This document shows positions 34,902 through 43,534 of a stretch of 64,000 nucleotides of DNA, piece by piece. How positions within the stretch are numbered: position 1 is the stretch's first letter; each line of letters starts with the position of its first letter. Source of the DNA: Streptomyces chartreusis (GTDB taxonomy: Bacteria; Actinomycetota; Actinomycetes; Streptomycetales; Streptomycetaceae); assembly GCF_008704715.1 (NCBI RefSeq), contig NZ_CP023689.1, positions 1,240,001 through 1,304,000 of the forward strand. Direction: 5' to 3'. A program made the translations under genes and the position numbers. A model generated the notes under the pieces. It saw only the letters and a program-made list of their open reading frames with translations, ran no database searches and was not told the DNA's origin.

Positions 34902-36008
34902 TCAGAGGCGCAGCCCCTGGAGCCCCTCGTAGGCCGCCGTCACGATCTCCATGCCCCGGGTGTCCTCGGCGGGCTCGCGCATCTGGTTGGTCACGTAGGC
35001 CACCACCATCCGGCTGTCGGGCTCCAGCATCATCAGGGATCCGCCCCAGCCGCCCCAGCCGTACGTGGTGCCGAAGAGGCCGTAGCCCAGTCCCCAGCGC
35101 ATCGGCATGCCGAGGACGCGGTCGTCGCCGTCGAACTGTTCCTCGAAGGCGCGGTCGCAGCCGGCCCGGGACAGCAGCCGTACGCCGCCCACCTCTCCCC
35201 CGCAGGCCAGGACCGACTGCACCAGCGCGACCGAGCGGGCGTTGCCGTAGCCGCTCGCCGCGGGGATCTGTGCGCGGCGCCAGGCCGTGCTGTTGCCGTC
35301 GCGGACCCGGACGCCGTTGCCCGCCTCGGAGCCCGTCGGGTTGCCCGGCGCGCTCGCGGAGTAGTCCTCGTCCTTGCCCGTCGGGGGGATCGAGGGGGCG
35401 GCCCGGTGGTCGTGCTCGGGCGGCAGGCCGATGTGGAAGTCGGCGCCCAGCGGCCCCGTGACCTCCGCGGCGAGGAAGTCCCCCACGCTGCGGCCGGTGA
35501 CCCGGCGTACGACCTCGCCGACCAGGAATCCCTGGGTGAGGGAGTGGTAGCCGGCGGCGGTGCCCGGCTCCCAGCGGGTGGTGCGCGCGGCGAGCCGGGA
35601 CGTGGCGGCCGGCCAGTCGTACAGCTCGTCGACCGGGCCGTCCCAGTCGGGCAGGCCGGCGGTGTGCGAGAGCAGGTGCCGTACGAGCACCTTCTCCTTG
35701 CCCTCCGCCGCGAACTCCGGCCAGTAGCGGGCGACCGGCGCGTCCGGGTCGAGTTCGCCCCGGTCGACGAGGATCAGGGCGCACAGCGCCGTCATCGTCT
35801 TGGTCACGGAGAACACGTTGACGATCGTGTCGCGCTCCCACGGGACGGTGCGGCCGGCATCCGTGAAGCCGCCCCACACGTCCACGACGGGCTCGCCGTC
35901 CACGAAGACCGCGACGGAGCCGCCGGCGTCCCCCGCGTCCAGCATGTCGGCCAGCGCGTTCGGCACGGCGATGAACAGACGGTCGTAAGTGCCCTGGATG
36001 TCGGCCAT
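34902..36008 (-). CDS. Serine hydrolase, beta-lactamase/EstB fold
   Basis: A 368-residue class C beta-lactamase-like hydrolase. The nucleophile motif SxxK is SVTK in NVFSVTKTMTALCALI (~residue 68). The second motif is the Tyr in GYHSLTQGFLVGEV (~residue 155). The third is near the C-terminus in GWGGWGGSLMMLEPD. No signal peptide, so cytoplasmic esterase or peptidase rather than a beta-lactamase. The first ATG lies at 36017; 36008 is preferred (MADIQG). Downstream of the GH29 gene with a 42-bp gap, so it may belong to the glycan cluster, perhaps removing acyl groups. Confidence 0.85.
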   Translation of the reverse strand: MADIQGTYDRLFIAVPNALADMLDAGDAGGSVAVFVDGEPVVDVWGGFTDAGRTVPWERDTIVNVFSVTKTMTALCALILVDRGELDPDAPVARYWPEFAAEGKEKVLVRHLLSHTAGLPDWDGPVDELYDWPAATSRLAARTTRWEPGTAAGYHSLTQGFLVGEVVRRVTGRSVGDFLAAEVTGPLGADFHIGLPPEHDHRAAPSIPPTGKDEDYSASAPGNPTGSEAGNGVRVRDGNSTAWRRAQIPAASGYGNARSVALVQSVLACGGEVGGVRLLSRAGCDRAFEEQFDGDDRVLGMPMRWGLGYGLFGTTYGWGGWGGSLMMLEPDSRMVVAYVTNQMREPAEDTRGMEIVTAAYEGLQGLRL

Positions 36009-36050
36009 GCACCCCATCCAGCCCGTACGGCCCCGCCCCGGTCAACCGAA

Positions 36051-37595
36051 TTAGACCCGTGAGCGGTACAGCCCGAACTCCGCGAGCCGGGCCGCCGCGC
36101 GCGAGCCGGTGACCCGCACCCGCCATCGCCTGGCCCGCACCGGTGCCGCGAGGAGCACGATCCGGCTCGCGCCGATGGTTCCGGCCCGGGTCACCTCTGT
36201 CCAGGCGCCGCCCTGCTGTGCCTCCACGACGAAGCTCTCCACCTGCTGCCCGTGCCGGATGTCCTCCGCGAGCCGGATCCGGTCCACCTCCCGTTCCCGG
36301 CCGAGGTCGAGGGTGATGCGACCCGGTGCGGCGGTCGTGCGGGCGTCGCGTGCCAGGTCCTCGGGCAGCTCGCGGTCCACGCGCTCGCGGAACTCCCGCA
36401 GCCGGGCCACGTCGGCGGCGGGCAGCAGGCCGTCCGTGTCGGGCGGGATGTTGAGCAGGAGCACCGAGTTGCGGCCCACCGACCGGAAGTAGATGTCCGT
36501 CAACCGCTCGACACTCTTGGGCTGTTGATCGGCGTGGTAGAACCAGCCGTCGCGGATCGACACATCGCACTCGGCCGGCCACCACTGGAGGTGGTCGGCC
36601 ACCGGCCGGGCCTCGACCAGCGCCGCGCGGCTGCCCATGTCAGGGGCGTCATAGGCGAGGGCGTAGTCGGTGCGGCCGTGGTCCTTCTCCTGGACCGGTA
36701 CGACGCTCCACTCGTCCTCCCGGGCCAGCCCGCCCTCGTTGCCGACCCAGCGCACGTCGGGGCCTGACACGGCGATCGCCGCGTCGGGCGCGAGGGAACG
36801 GACGAGGGTGTACCAGCTGTCCCAGTCGTACTTCTCCACCTTGTCCGGCGGGATGCGGCCCTGCGCGCCGTCGAACCACACCTCGTCGATCGGGCCGTAC
36901 TCGGTGAGGACCTCGTAGAGCTGGTTGAGCATGTGGGCGCCGTAGTCGGTGGCGGGGAGGGCGTACGACCGGGGCGGGGTGCGGTCGTCGCCCGCGACGA
37001 GGGTGGGGATCGTGCGGTCGGTGCGGGCGCTGCCGTTGGCGTAGACGCCGTGGAGGTACTGGTTCTCGTCGGCGGGCGAGATGTAGACGCCGACCTTGAT
37101 GCCGTGGCGGCGCATGGAGTCGGCGAAGGAGCGCAGGACGTCGCCCCGGCCGCCCTGCCAACTGCTCGACGCCACCGAGTGGTCGGTGTAGCGGGACTGG
37201 TGGAGCACGAAGCCGTCGTGGTGCTTGACGGTGAGGATGGCGAGCCTGAAGCCGCCGTCGCGCAGGGCGCGGGCCCACTGGTCGGTGTCGAGGCCGGCCG
37301 GCTGGAAGACGTCGGGGTCCTCGTCGCCGGTGCCCCATTCGAGGCCGGTGAAGGTGTTGACGCCGAAGTGCAGGAACGCGGTGCGCTCCAGGCGCTGCCA
37401 GGCGATCTGCCGTGCGGTGGGGCGGACCTGGGAGGCCTTGCGGACCAGGTCGGCCTCGGTGTCGTCGGGGCTGACGGGGATGCGGTAGCGGGGGTCCTCC
37501 GTCGCGCCGGCGGGTGCCGCCAGGGCGGGTCGGCTCACGCCGGTCGCGGCGAGGACGGCGGCTGTCGCGAGGAACACGCGTCGGGAAACGGCCAT
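36051..37595 (-). CDS. Secreted alpha-L-fucosidase, GH29
   Basis: A 514-residue exported glycosidase releasing L-fucose. Tat signal SRRVFLATAAVLAATGVSRPALA. Catalytic domain ~60-395: FLHFGVNTFTGLEWG, ILTVKHHDGFVLHQSRYTDHSV and the nucleophile aspartate in IDEVWFDGAQG. The last ~110 residues form an F5/8-type (CBM32-like) domain (RITLDLGREREVDRIRLAEDIRHG...RLAEFGLYRS). ATG at 37595 with AGGAG 9 nt upstream. Between GH20 and the serine hydrolase, all on one strand. Supplies fucose for the importer and catabolic operon at 14426-22271. Confidence 0.93.
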   Translation of the reverse strand: MAVSRRVFLATAAVLAATGVSRPALAAPAGATEDPRYRIPVSPDDTEADLVRKASQVRPTARQIAWQRLERTAFLHFGVNTFTGLEWGTGDEDPDVFQPAGLDTDQWARALRDGGFRLAILTVKHHDGFVLHQSRYTDHSVASSSWQGGRGDVLRSFADSMRRHGIKVGVYISPADENQYLHGVYANGSARTDRTIPTLVAGDDRTPPRSYALPATDYGAHMLNQLYEVLTEYGPIDEVWFDGAQGRIPPDKVEKYDWDSWYTLVRSLAPDAAIAVSGPDVRWVGNEGGLAREDEWSVVPVQEKDHGRTDYALAYDAPDMGSRAALVEARPVADHLQWWPAECDVSIRDGWFYHADQQPKSVERLTDIYFRSVGRNSVLLLNIPPDTDGLLPAADVARLREFRERVDRELPEDLARDARTTAAPGRITLDLGREREVDRIRLAEDIRHGQQVESFVVEAQQGGAWTEVTRAGTIGASRIVLLAAPVRARRWRVRVTGSRAAARLAEFGLYRSRV

Positions 37596-37619
37596 GGGAA
37601 GGCTCCTCGGGTCAGATGC

Positions 37620-37665
37620 TGAGGTGCTCAGGTGCTCCACTGCTCAAGGGCTCAGGCGCTCAGGC
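37620..37665. repeat. Short degenerate tandem repeats between GH20 and GH29 genes
   Basis: GCTCAGG-like units of 8-10 bp recur about six times across the GH20 stop codon and the spacer before the GH29 start. Copies are imperfect. No function is evident. Confidence 0.45.
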
Positions 37666-39499
37666 GCCATACGGCGGGAGTGCGCTGGTCCGGCGGGTAC
37701 TGGGCGAGCCGCCCGTCGTCCGTGACGCCCACGGGCATGCGGGTGATGGCGTTGACGAGCCGGTAGCCACCGGCGGCGGGCTCCAGCTGCCAGCGCTGGA
37801 GGGTGTTGCGGGGGTCGCACGTCTGCGGGGCCGCCGCCACGCCGGGCTGGAGCGGCACGTTGAGCGTGAGCTTCCCGCCCCGGATCTCCAGGCAGCCCTC
37901 CGCCGTCCGTACGGTGACGTAGCCGTCGGAGGTCCGCGCCACCTCGGCGTCGAAGGTCAGGCCCCGAGTGCGGAAGCTGTACGAGCCGTCCGCCACCGGC
38001 ACCCTCGTGAGGTCCCGCCATCCCGGCGCATGGCCGACCGCCGCGCCGCGCGCGGTGAAGGCGGCGTAGGTGCTGTCGGGGTGCGGGTCGCCCCAGGTGG
38101 CCTGGGCGATGTGCCGCAGCGCGGGCCACAGGGCGACGGCGACCTCGTTCTCGGTCTCGCCGCGGCCGTTGTCGGGCCAGAGGCTGATCTTCGCGCCGGT
38201 GATGCCGTCGGAGGTGGCGAGTTTCTCGCCCTCGAAGCTGCGCGGGTCCCAGCTCTGGTCGTACAGCCCCTCGGTGTCACTGTGGAAACCGCCGCGGACG
38301 AGGTAGAGGGCGTAGGCCGCGTTCATCAACGGGTAGCCCTGGTCCCGCAGTCGGCTCGGTTTCGTCGCCACGTTCAGCCAGTGCTCGACCGTCGTGCCGG
38401 CGGTCACCGGGACGGTGTTGGCACCGGTGAGCCCGTCGTTCCAGATGCGCAGCCGCTTGCCCTTGTCCGCGGCGTGGGCGTGGACGCGGTTGACGAAGTC
38501 GATGAACGCGTCCTGGGGCGTGGCACCGGGGCCGTACCGGTCCTGGGCGTACTTCAGGATCTGCGGGTACTTGGCGAAGTCGGAGCCGAGCATGTACTCG
38601 TCGGCTCCCATGTGCCAGGACGTGGAGGTGAAGACCTGGGCGTACTCGTCGATCAGGCCGGTGTAGTAGGCGGGCGCCTCCGGCCTGGTGATGTCGAGGC
38701 GCGAGGGCTGCTTGTCGCCGTCGGAGTCGGTCAGTTGGAGGTCGGGCCGGTTCTCGATCCACGGGTCCATGTGGCCCGGGGAGTTGATCTCCGGAATGAT
38801 CTCGACGTGGTACCGCTTGCCGAGGGCGACCAGGCCGCGGATCTCGTCCTTGGTGTAGTAGCCCCAGGTGTTGGCCTCGGGGTGGGCGTCGCTCTTCACC
38901 TTCAGTTCGAGGAGCAGCTGGTTGAGCTTGTTGTACGCCATCTCGCGGACCAGGTTCTCCAGCCACGGCAGCGAGACGTGGATGTAGCAGGCGCAGACTC
39001 CGACGCCGCGCTCCTTGTAGCGCGGTACGTCGACCGTGCGACCGGCGGGGACGGTGTCGCCCCGGGCGAGGAGCTGGAGCAGGGTGCGGGTGCCGTAGAA
39101 GGCGCCGGTCTCGGTCGCCGCGGTCACCGACAGCCGCTTGCCGGCGGCGAGTTCGTAGCCCTCGGCACCGAGGGAGGTCCGGTCCGGCCGGACATCGATG
39201 ACGATGTCGCCGGTCCTCGCACCGCCGGGCACCACCGGGACCGTGCCGTGTCCGGCGGCGCGCAAGTCGTCGGCGAGCGTGCCGGCGACCCGCCGCTCGC
39301 TCGCCCCGTCGGCCACCAGGCGGGCGCCGCGCTCGTAGCGGTAACTGCCGGCCGCCGGGGTCCAGTCGGCCAGGGCGGGCACCGTGACCGGCGCCTGCGC
39401 GGGCGCCGCGGGCTCCTCCCGGGCGACCGCCGGCAGCGGCGCCGTGAGCAGAAGCGTCAGCGCCGCGAGGACTCCGGCGACTCTCCAGCGTCTCCTCAT
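37652..39499 (-). CDS. Secreted beta-N-acetylhexosaminidase, GH20
   Basis: A 615-residue exported glycosidase. Sec signal RRWRVAGVLAALTLLLTAPLPAVA. Residues ~40-160 are the GH20b domain. The catalytic barrel follows: VPRYKERGVGVCACYIHVSLPWLENLV, EIIPEINSPGHMDPW and the Asp-Glu pair in TSTSWHMGADEYM (~residue 305). The C-terminus (~480-615) includes a ricin-type lectin-like domain (NTLQRWQLEPAAGGYRLVNAITRMPVGV). Removes terminal GlcNAc or GalNAc; a lacto-N-biosidase activity is possible. ATG at 39499. First gene of the GH20-GH29-hydrolase run. Confidence 0.92.
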   Translation of the reverse strand: MRRRWRVAGVLAALTLLLTAPLPAVAREEPAAPAQAPVTVPALADWTPAAGSYRYERGARLVADGASERRVAGTLADDLRAAGHGTVPVVPGGARTGDIVIDVRPDRTSLGAEGYELAAGKRLSVTAATETGAFYGTRTLLQLLARGDTVPAGRTVDVPRYKERGVGVCACYIHVSLPWLENLVREMAYNKLNQLLLELKVKSDAHPEANTWGYYTKDEIRGLVALGKRYHVEIIPEINSPGHMDPWIENRPDLQLTDSDGDKQPSRLDITRPEAPAYYTGLIDEYAQVFTSTSWHMGADEYMLGSDFAKYPQILKYAQDRYGPGATPQDAFIDFVNRVHAHAADKGKRLRIWNDGLTGANTVPVTAGTTVEHWLNVATKPSRLRDQGYPLMNAAYALYLVRGGFHSDTEGLYDQSWDPRSFEGEKLATSDGITGAKISLWPDNGRGETENEVAVALWPALRHIAQATWGDPHPDSTYAAFTARGAAVGHAPGWRDLTRVPVADGSYSFRTRGLTFDAEVARTSDGYVTVRTAEGCLEIRGGKLTLNVPLQPGVAAAPQTCDPRNTLQRWQLEPAAGGYRLVNAITRMPVGVTDDGRLAQYPPDQRTPAVWRLSA

Positions 39500-39749
39500 A
39501 AGACACTCCCATTCATCGGATGTCTGATCATTGAGCGGGCCCCAAGGGCTGTCAATGGGAGTTGGGAACAGCCGAGTTGACGTATTCGTCGGATGACGCG
39601 CAGGTCAGCGGGACGCTGCGGAAATGCCGCGGCGCGAAAAGTCCAACAAGAGCCACGCGAATATCCAAGCCCGGCGGCCTCTCGACGCCGAGCCCGCCGA
39701 GCGGCAGAGTTCCTCCTACATACTCGCGAGTAAGCCCTGAGGAGCGCCC
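39500..39749. promoter_or_regulatory. Divergent promoter region of GH20 and amidase genes
   Basis: Two near copies of one 14-bp motif, at 39511-39524 and 39584-39597, differ at 2 positions and share ATTCNTCGGATG. They may be binding sites for a regulator of the GH20 gene. No LacI half-site CGCATTAG is present, so the 33797 repressor is not obviously involved. No clear -35/-10 pair was identified. Confidence 0.35.
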
Positions 39750-41093
39750 GTGACCAGCTGGGTCGGCCGGACCGCCACCGAGATCGCCGCCGCCGTACGC
39801 GAGAAGCGGGCCACTCCCCGGGAGGTGGTGGCCGAGCACCTGGCCCGGATCGAGCGCCTCGACGGCGGCATCGGCGCGTTCCGGGTGGTGCGGGCCGAGG
39901 CCGCGCTCGCCGAGGCCGACGAGGTGGCCTCCCGCGGCGACCTCGCCGAACTCCCGCTGGCGGGCGTGCCGGTGGCCGTGAAGGACAACCTCGCGGTGCG
40001 CGGCGAGTCCAAGCGCGTCGGCTCCGCGGCCACACCGGACACGTCGTCCGACGAGGACCATGTCACCGTGGCCCGGCTGCGGGCCGCCGGCGCGGTGGTC
40101 GTGGGGCTGACGAACGTGCCGGAGCTGTGTGTCTTCGGCACCACCGAGGGCGTGCACGGCACCGCCCGCAACCCGTGGGACACCTCGCGCACGGCGGGCG
40201 GTTCGTCCGGCGGCAGCGCGGCGGCGGTCGCCGCGGGCATGGTGCCGATCGCCCTCGGCAACGACGGCATGGGCTCGCTTCGGATACCCGCGGCCAACTG
40301 CGGCCTGGTCACGATAAAGCCCGGCACGGGTGTGGTCCCGGCCGGTGTCAGCGACGGCGACTGGTTCGGCATGTCGGAGAACGGCCCGCTGGCCACCACG
40401 GTCGAGGACGCCCGCCTGATGCTGTCGGTGCTCGCCGACACCGAGGTCGCACGCCCGGACACGCCCGGCACCTACCGGATCGCCGTGTCCCTGCGCAGCC
40501 CGATAGCCGGGGTCGCCGTCAGCAAGCCGTACGCGAGTGCCGCGCGGGAGGCCGCGGGGCTGCTCATCAAGGCCGGTCACCAGGTGCGGCGGGCCGATCC
40601 GCCGTACCCGATGTCGCTGGGCGTCACCTCGCTGACCCACTGGACCGCGGGCACGGCCGTGGACGCCCAGGGCCTCGACGCCCGGCAGCTCACGCGCCGG
40701 ACGCGGGTGCACGCCGCCGTCGGGAAGCGGTTCGTCGGCCGGGCGCGCGCCGGTGCGAGCCGGGAGGAACTGCGCCGCAGGCTGGAGCCGTTCTTCGACG
40801 AGTACGACGTGCTGCTCACCCCGGCACTCGCCCGCCGCTCCCCCAGGTCCGAGCCCTGGCACGAGCGGGGCTGGCTGCGCAACATCATGGCCAACACGAA
40901 CTACTCGCCGCTGACGCCGCCGTGGAACCTCACCGGCTGGCCCGCGATGGCGGTCCCGCTCGGCACGCTGCCGTCCGGTGCCCCCACCGCCGTGCAGCTG
41001 GTCGGTCGGCCCGGCTCGGAGGCGGAGCTGCTGGCGCTGGCCGAGCGGATGGAGGAGCTGCGGCCCTGGCGGCGGACGGCACCGCTGGACTAG
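39750..41093 (+). CDS. Amidase signature family hydrolase
   Basis: A 447-residue amidase. The catalytic triad is visible: the lysine in VPVAVKDNLAV (~residue 80), the cis-serine in GGSSGGSAAAVAAG (~155), and the nucleophile serine in GNDGMGSLRIPAANCG (~178). The C-terminal block includes NLTGWPAMAVPLGT, typical of the family. Substrate unknown. GTG start with GAGGAG 7 nt upstream. Divergent from GH20. The threonine usually found before the nucleophile (GSDTGGS) is replaced by Met. Confidence 0.88.
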   Translation: MTSWVGRTATEIAAAVREKRATPREVVAEHLARIERLDGGIGAFRVVRAEAALAEADEVASRGDLAELPLAGVPVAVKDNLAVRGESKRVGSAATPDTSSDEDHVTVARLRAAGAVVVGLTNVPELCVFGTTEGVHGTARNPWDTSRTAGGSSGGSAAAVAAGMVPIALGNDGMGSLRIPAANCGLVTIKPGTGVVPAGVSDGDWFGMSENGPLATTVEDARLMLSVLADTEVARPDTPGTYRIAVSLRSPIAGVAVSKPYASAAREAAGLLIKAGHQVRRADPPYPMSLGVTSLTHWTAGTAVDAQGLDARQLTRRTRVHAAVGKRFVGRARAGASREELRRRLEPFFDEYDVLLTPALARRSPRSEPWHERGWLRNIMANTNYSPLTPPWNLTGWPAMAVPLGTLPSGAPTAVQLVGRPGSEAELLALAERMEELRPWRRTAPLD

Positions 41094-41134
41094 ACGGACC
41101 GGCCCCGGTCCGGTGCCGCTGGACTAGACGGACC
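41082..41134. repeat. 19-bp direct repeat spanning the ends of two convergent genes
   Basis: CCGCTGGACTAGACGGACC occurs at 41082-41100 and again at 41116-41134, exactly 34 bp apart. The first copy contains the amidase stop codon. The second copy contains the TAG read as CTA by the minus-strand hydrolase gene. It looks like a local duplication of the 3' end. Confidence 0.7.
41096..41111. terminator. Compact hairpin between convergent genes
   Basis: GGACCGG and CCGGTCC form a perfect 7-bp stem around a CC dinucleotide, between the amidase and SGNH hydrolase stops. Confidence 0.45.
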
Positions 41135-42320
41135 CGCCCTGCGTCGGCGCCGCGAAGGGTCCTTCGGCGGTGAACGCGAGGCGTGCGAAGCGTTCACCGA
41201 TCCGGCGGTGCGTGGCGGCGTCGGGGTGCAGGTCGTCGGGGAGCGGCAGTTCGGCGGAGTCGGTCTCGCCGTAGAGCTCCCGGCCGTCGAGGTAGTGCAG
41301 GTTCGGGTCGTCGGCCACCCGCTGCTTCACGATGCGGGACAGCTCGTCCCGGATGACGCCCAGCGTCAGCTTCCCGCTCGCGCGTTCCGCCGGGTCGCCC
41401 ATGGCGACGAACCGCAGCCGGCCGTCGCTCATGCCGCTGAAGTCCGGGGCGCAGGGGCCGGGTGTGTCCTCGTGGATGGGGCACAGAATGGGCGACACGA
41501 CGAGCAGCGGCGTCGCCGGGTGGCCTTCGCGGACCGTGTCGAGGAAGCCGTGGACCGCGGGGCCGAAGGCGCGCAGCCGCATCAGGTCCATGTTGACCAG
41601 GTTGATTCCGATCTTCACGCTGATGAAGTCGGCGGGGGTGTCGCGCAGGGCGCGGGCGGTGAACGGGTCGAGCAGGGCGCTGCCGGCCAGGCCCAGGTTG
41701 ATCAGCTCCACTCCCCCGAGCGACGCGGCGAGCGCGGGCCAGATGGTGGTGGGGCTCGCGGCGTCGGAGCCGTGGCTGATCGAACTGCCGTGGTGCAGCC
41801 ACACCTTGCGGCCCGGGTCGCCGGCCGGCTCGACGGGGGCGTCGGTGCGCAGGGCGATCAGCTCGGTGGTCTCGTTGTGCGGCAGCCAGATCTCGACGTC
41901 CTTGTCGCGGGCGGGCAGCCCGGTGAAGCGGACGGTGCCGGCCCGGCCGGGGCGTCGCTCGGTGGTGCCGGCCATCATGTCGATGATCAGGACGTTGCCG
42001 TCGGTGACGCTGCCCTGACCTGCGGGGCGGCCGTCGACGACCAGGTCGTACACGCCGTCCGGGCGGGGCGGCGCGCCGACGTAGGTGCGCTTGGTGGGCA
42101 GGGTGTCCAGTTCGACGGCGGTGGCGCGGGTGCGGAAGGCCAGCCGTACGCCGGAGGGCTGCGACTCGGCCATGGCCAGCTGTCCGTCGGTGTTCTGGGC
42201 GCGTGCCCGGGCGGGCAGCCGGTGCGGCAGTACGCCGTGCTCGGTCCGCTCCACGTCGAGGGCGCCGCGCAGCAGGTCGGCGGTGACGGTCGTGGTGATC
42301 CAGTCGTGCTCGGTGTCCAT
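41124..42320 (-). CDS. SGNH/GDSL-type hydrolase with N-terminal beta-sandwich domain
   Basis: A 398-residue esterase-like protein. Residues ~1-170 are beta-rich (SGVRLAFRTRATAVELDT, YDLVVDGRPAGQGSV). Residues ~180-390 are the SGNH domain: the nucleophile serine in WLHHGSSISHGSDA, the oxyanion glycine in ELINLGLAGSALLDP, the Asn-bearing VKIGINLVNMD, and the catalytic Asp-His in LPDDLHPDAATHRRIGE. No signal peptide. The ATG at 42320 is chosen; a TTG at 42341 that overlaps the TetR stop is an alternative. Downstream of and possibly co-transcribed with the TetR gene. Confidence 0.83.
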   Translation of the reverse strand: MDTEHDWITTTVTADLLRGALDVERTEHGVLPHRLPARARAQNTDGQLAMAESQPSGVRLAFRTRATAVELDTLPTKRTYVGAPPRPDGVYDLVVDGRPAGQGSVTDGNVLIIDMMAGTTERRPGRAGTVRFTGLPARDKDVEIWLPHNETTELIALRTDAPVEPAGDPGRKVWLHHGSSISHGSDAASPTTIWPALAASLGGVELINLGLAGSALLDPFTARALRDTPADFISVKIGINLVNMDLMRLRAFGPAVHGFLDTVREGHPATPLLVVSPILCPIHEDTPGPCAPDFSGMSDGRLRFVAMGDPAERASGKLTLGVIRDELSRIVKQRVADDPNLHYLDGRELYGETDSAELPLPDDLHPDAATHRRIGERFARLAFTAEGPFAAPTQGGSV

Positions 42321-42337
42321 GTCCTTCAGCCTGTCGA

Positions 42338-42916
42338 TCAAGGGGTGGGCTCGGTGGGCCAGTTGCGCAGCAGGGCGTCCAGGGCGTCCAGGATCCGGTG
42401 CCAGGTCTCCTCGGAGTCGGGTGCGCTGTGGCTGAAGCCGCCCGCCAGTTCCAGGCTGGCGTACCCGTGGAAGACGCTGCCCAGCAGCCGAACGGCATGG
42501 GTCGCGTCCGGCTCGGTCAGGTCGTAGCCGCGCAGGATGGCGCGGGTCATCTGCGCGTGCCGGACGCCGGCGCTCGCCGCGGCCGTCTCGGGGTCGAGGG
42601 TCATGCGCGCGGCGGCGGCGCGGCCGGGGTGTTCGAGGCCGTAGTCGCGGTAGACGTTCGCGAAGGCGACGAGGGCGTCCTTGCCCGCGCGCCCGGCGAC
42701 GGCGTCGGCGGCCCGGTCGGCCAGTTCCTCCAGCGCGAACAGGGCGATGCGCGTCTTGAGGTCCTGGGAGTTCTTCACGTGCGAGTACAGACTCGCGACC
42801 TTGACGTCGAACCGCCGGGCGAGCTCCGACGCGGTGACCTGCTCGAAGCCGATCTCGTCGGCGAGCTCCGCCCCGGCCCGGACCAGACGCTCCGTGGTCA
42901 GCCCTACGCGTGCCAT
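42338..42916 (-). CDS. TetR family transcriptional regulator
   Basis: A 192-residue repressor. HTH domain residues ~5-55: LTTERLVRAGAELADEIGFEQVTASELARRFDVKVASLYSHVKN. The C-terminal domain resembles the WHG type (ALLRNWPTEPTP end, HGYASLELAGGF). ATG at 42916 has AGAGG 7 nt upstream; upstream ATG 42922 has poorer spacing. The hydrolase gene follows with a 17-bp gap. An inverted repeat at 42952-42972 overlaps the promoter, so autorepression is likely. Confidence 0.87.
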   Translation of the reverse strand: MARVGLTTERLVRAGAELADEIGFEQVTASELARRFDVKVASLYSHVKNSQDLKTRIALFALEELADRAADAVAGRAGKDALVAFANVYRDYGLEHPGRAAAARMTLDPETAAASAGVRHAQMTRAILRGYDLTEPDATHAVRLLGSVFHGYASLELAGGFSHSAPDSEETWHRILDALDALLRNWPTEPTP

Positions 42917-42942
42917 AGCCATCCTCTCGCTTGCCAAAAGCG

Positions 42943-42972
42943 AGTATGCACTTGCCTAAAGCTTTTAGGCAA
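42943..42972 (-). promoter_or_regulatory. Promoter and operator of the TetR-hydrolase unit
   Basis: On the minus strand, -35 TTGCCT (42967-42972) and -10 CATACT (42943-42948) are 18 bp apart. The -35 is within a perfect inverted repeat of arms TTGCCTAAA/TTTAGGCAA separated by 3 bp (42952-42972). A TetR dimer there would block RNA polymerase. Confidence 0.6.
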
Positions 42973-42988
42973 ATAGAGAGGAGGTGAA

Positions 42989-43007
42989 GGCGCTCCGCTA
43001 AAGCGCC
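42989..43007. terminator. Small hairpin at the end of the GNAT gene
   Basis: GGCGCT and AGCGCC form a 6-bp stem with a 7-nt loop that contains the GNAT stop codon. A weak terminator on the minus strand is plausible. Confidence 0.35.
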
Positions 43008-43480
43008 CTGTACATGATGTGCAGCCCGACCCGGCCGTGCCGGGGATGGTCGAAGGCGTCCGGAACGGTGCCGAGGATCGTGAAGCCGAGGGAGGTCCAC
43101 AGGGCGACGGCCGGGTTGGTCTCGACGACGGCGTTGAACACCATGCCCCGGTAGCCGTCGGCCCTGGCCACGGCCAGGACGTGCTCGGCGAGGGCGCGGC
43201 CGACGCCGCGGCCGCCGTGGGCGGGGTCGACCATGAAGCCGGCGTTGGCGATTCCGGCGGCGGGGCCGCCGTAGTTGGGGGTGACGTAGGCGGAGGCGAC
43301 GAGGGATCCCGCGTCGTCCTCGACGACGTGGACGTCCTTGGCCGGATTCATCCACAGCGCACGGGCGGCGTCCTCAGAGGTGTCCGGATCCCATGCGTAG
43401 GTCTCGCCGGCGGCGACGATCCGGTGCCAGAAAGGCCAAATCCGCGGCCAGTCGTCGGCCGCGGCTTCTCTGATCAGCAT
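42998..43480 (-). CDS. GNAT family N-acetyltransferase
   Basis: A 160-residue acetyltransferase, probably acting on a small molecule, with acetyl-CoA as donor. The N-terminus is LIREAAADDWPRIWPFWHRIV. Motif A is NAGFMVDPAHGGRGVGRALAEHVLAVARADG near residues 80-110, with the pyrophosphate-binding Gly-x-Gly. The C-terminus carries NPAVALWTSLGFTILGTVPDAF, like phosphinothricin-type acetyltransferases. ATG start. Between the TetR promoter and the small gene at 43535. Confidence 0.87.
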   Translation of the reverse strand: MLIREAAADDWPRIWPFWHRIVAAGETYAWDPDTSEDAARALWMNPAKDVHVVEDDAGSLVASAYVTPNYGGPAAGIANAGFMVDPAHGGRGVGRALAEHVLAVARADGYRGMVFNAVVETNPAVALWTSLGFTILGTVPDAFDHPRHGRVGLHIMYRAL

Positions 43481-43534
43481 GGGCGTGAGTCTCGCACGCC
43501 CATGCGGTCGGCGATCGCGAAGGGTTCTGCCAGG

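Noticed and set aside
42979..42998. A perfect AGGAGGTGA on the plus strand followed by a 5-codon frame
   Set aside because: No sizeable gene follows, so this is most likely chance in a purine-rich stretch at the end of the GNAT gene.
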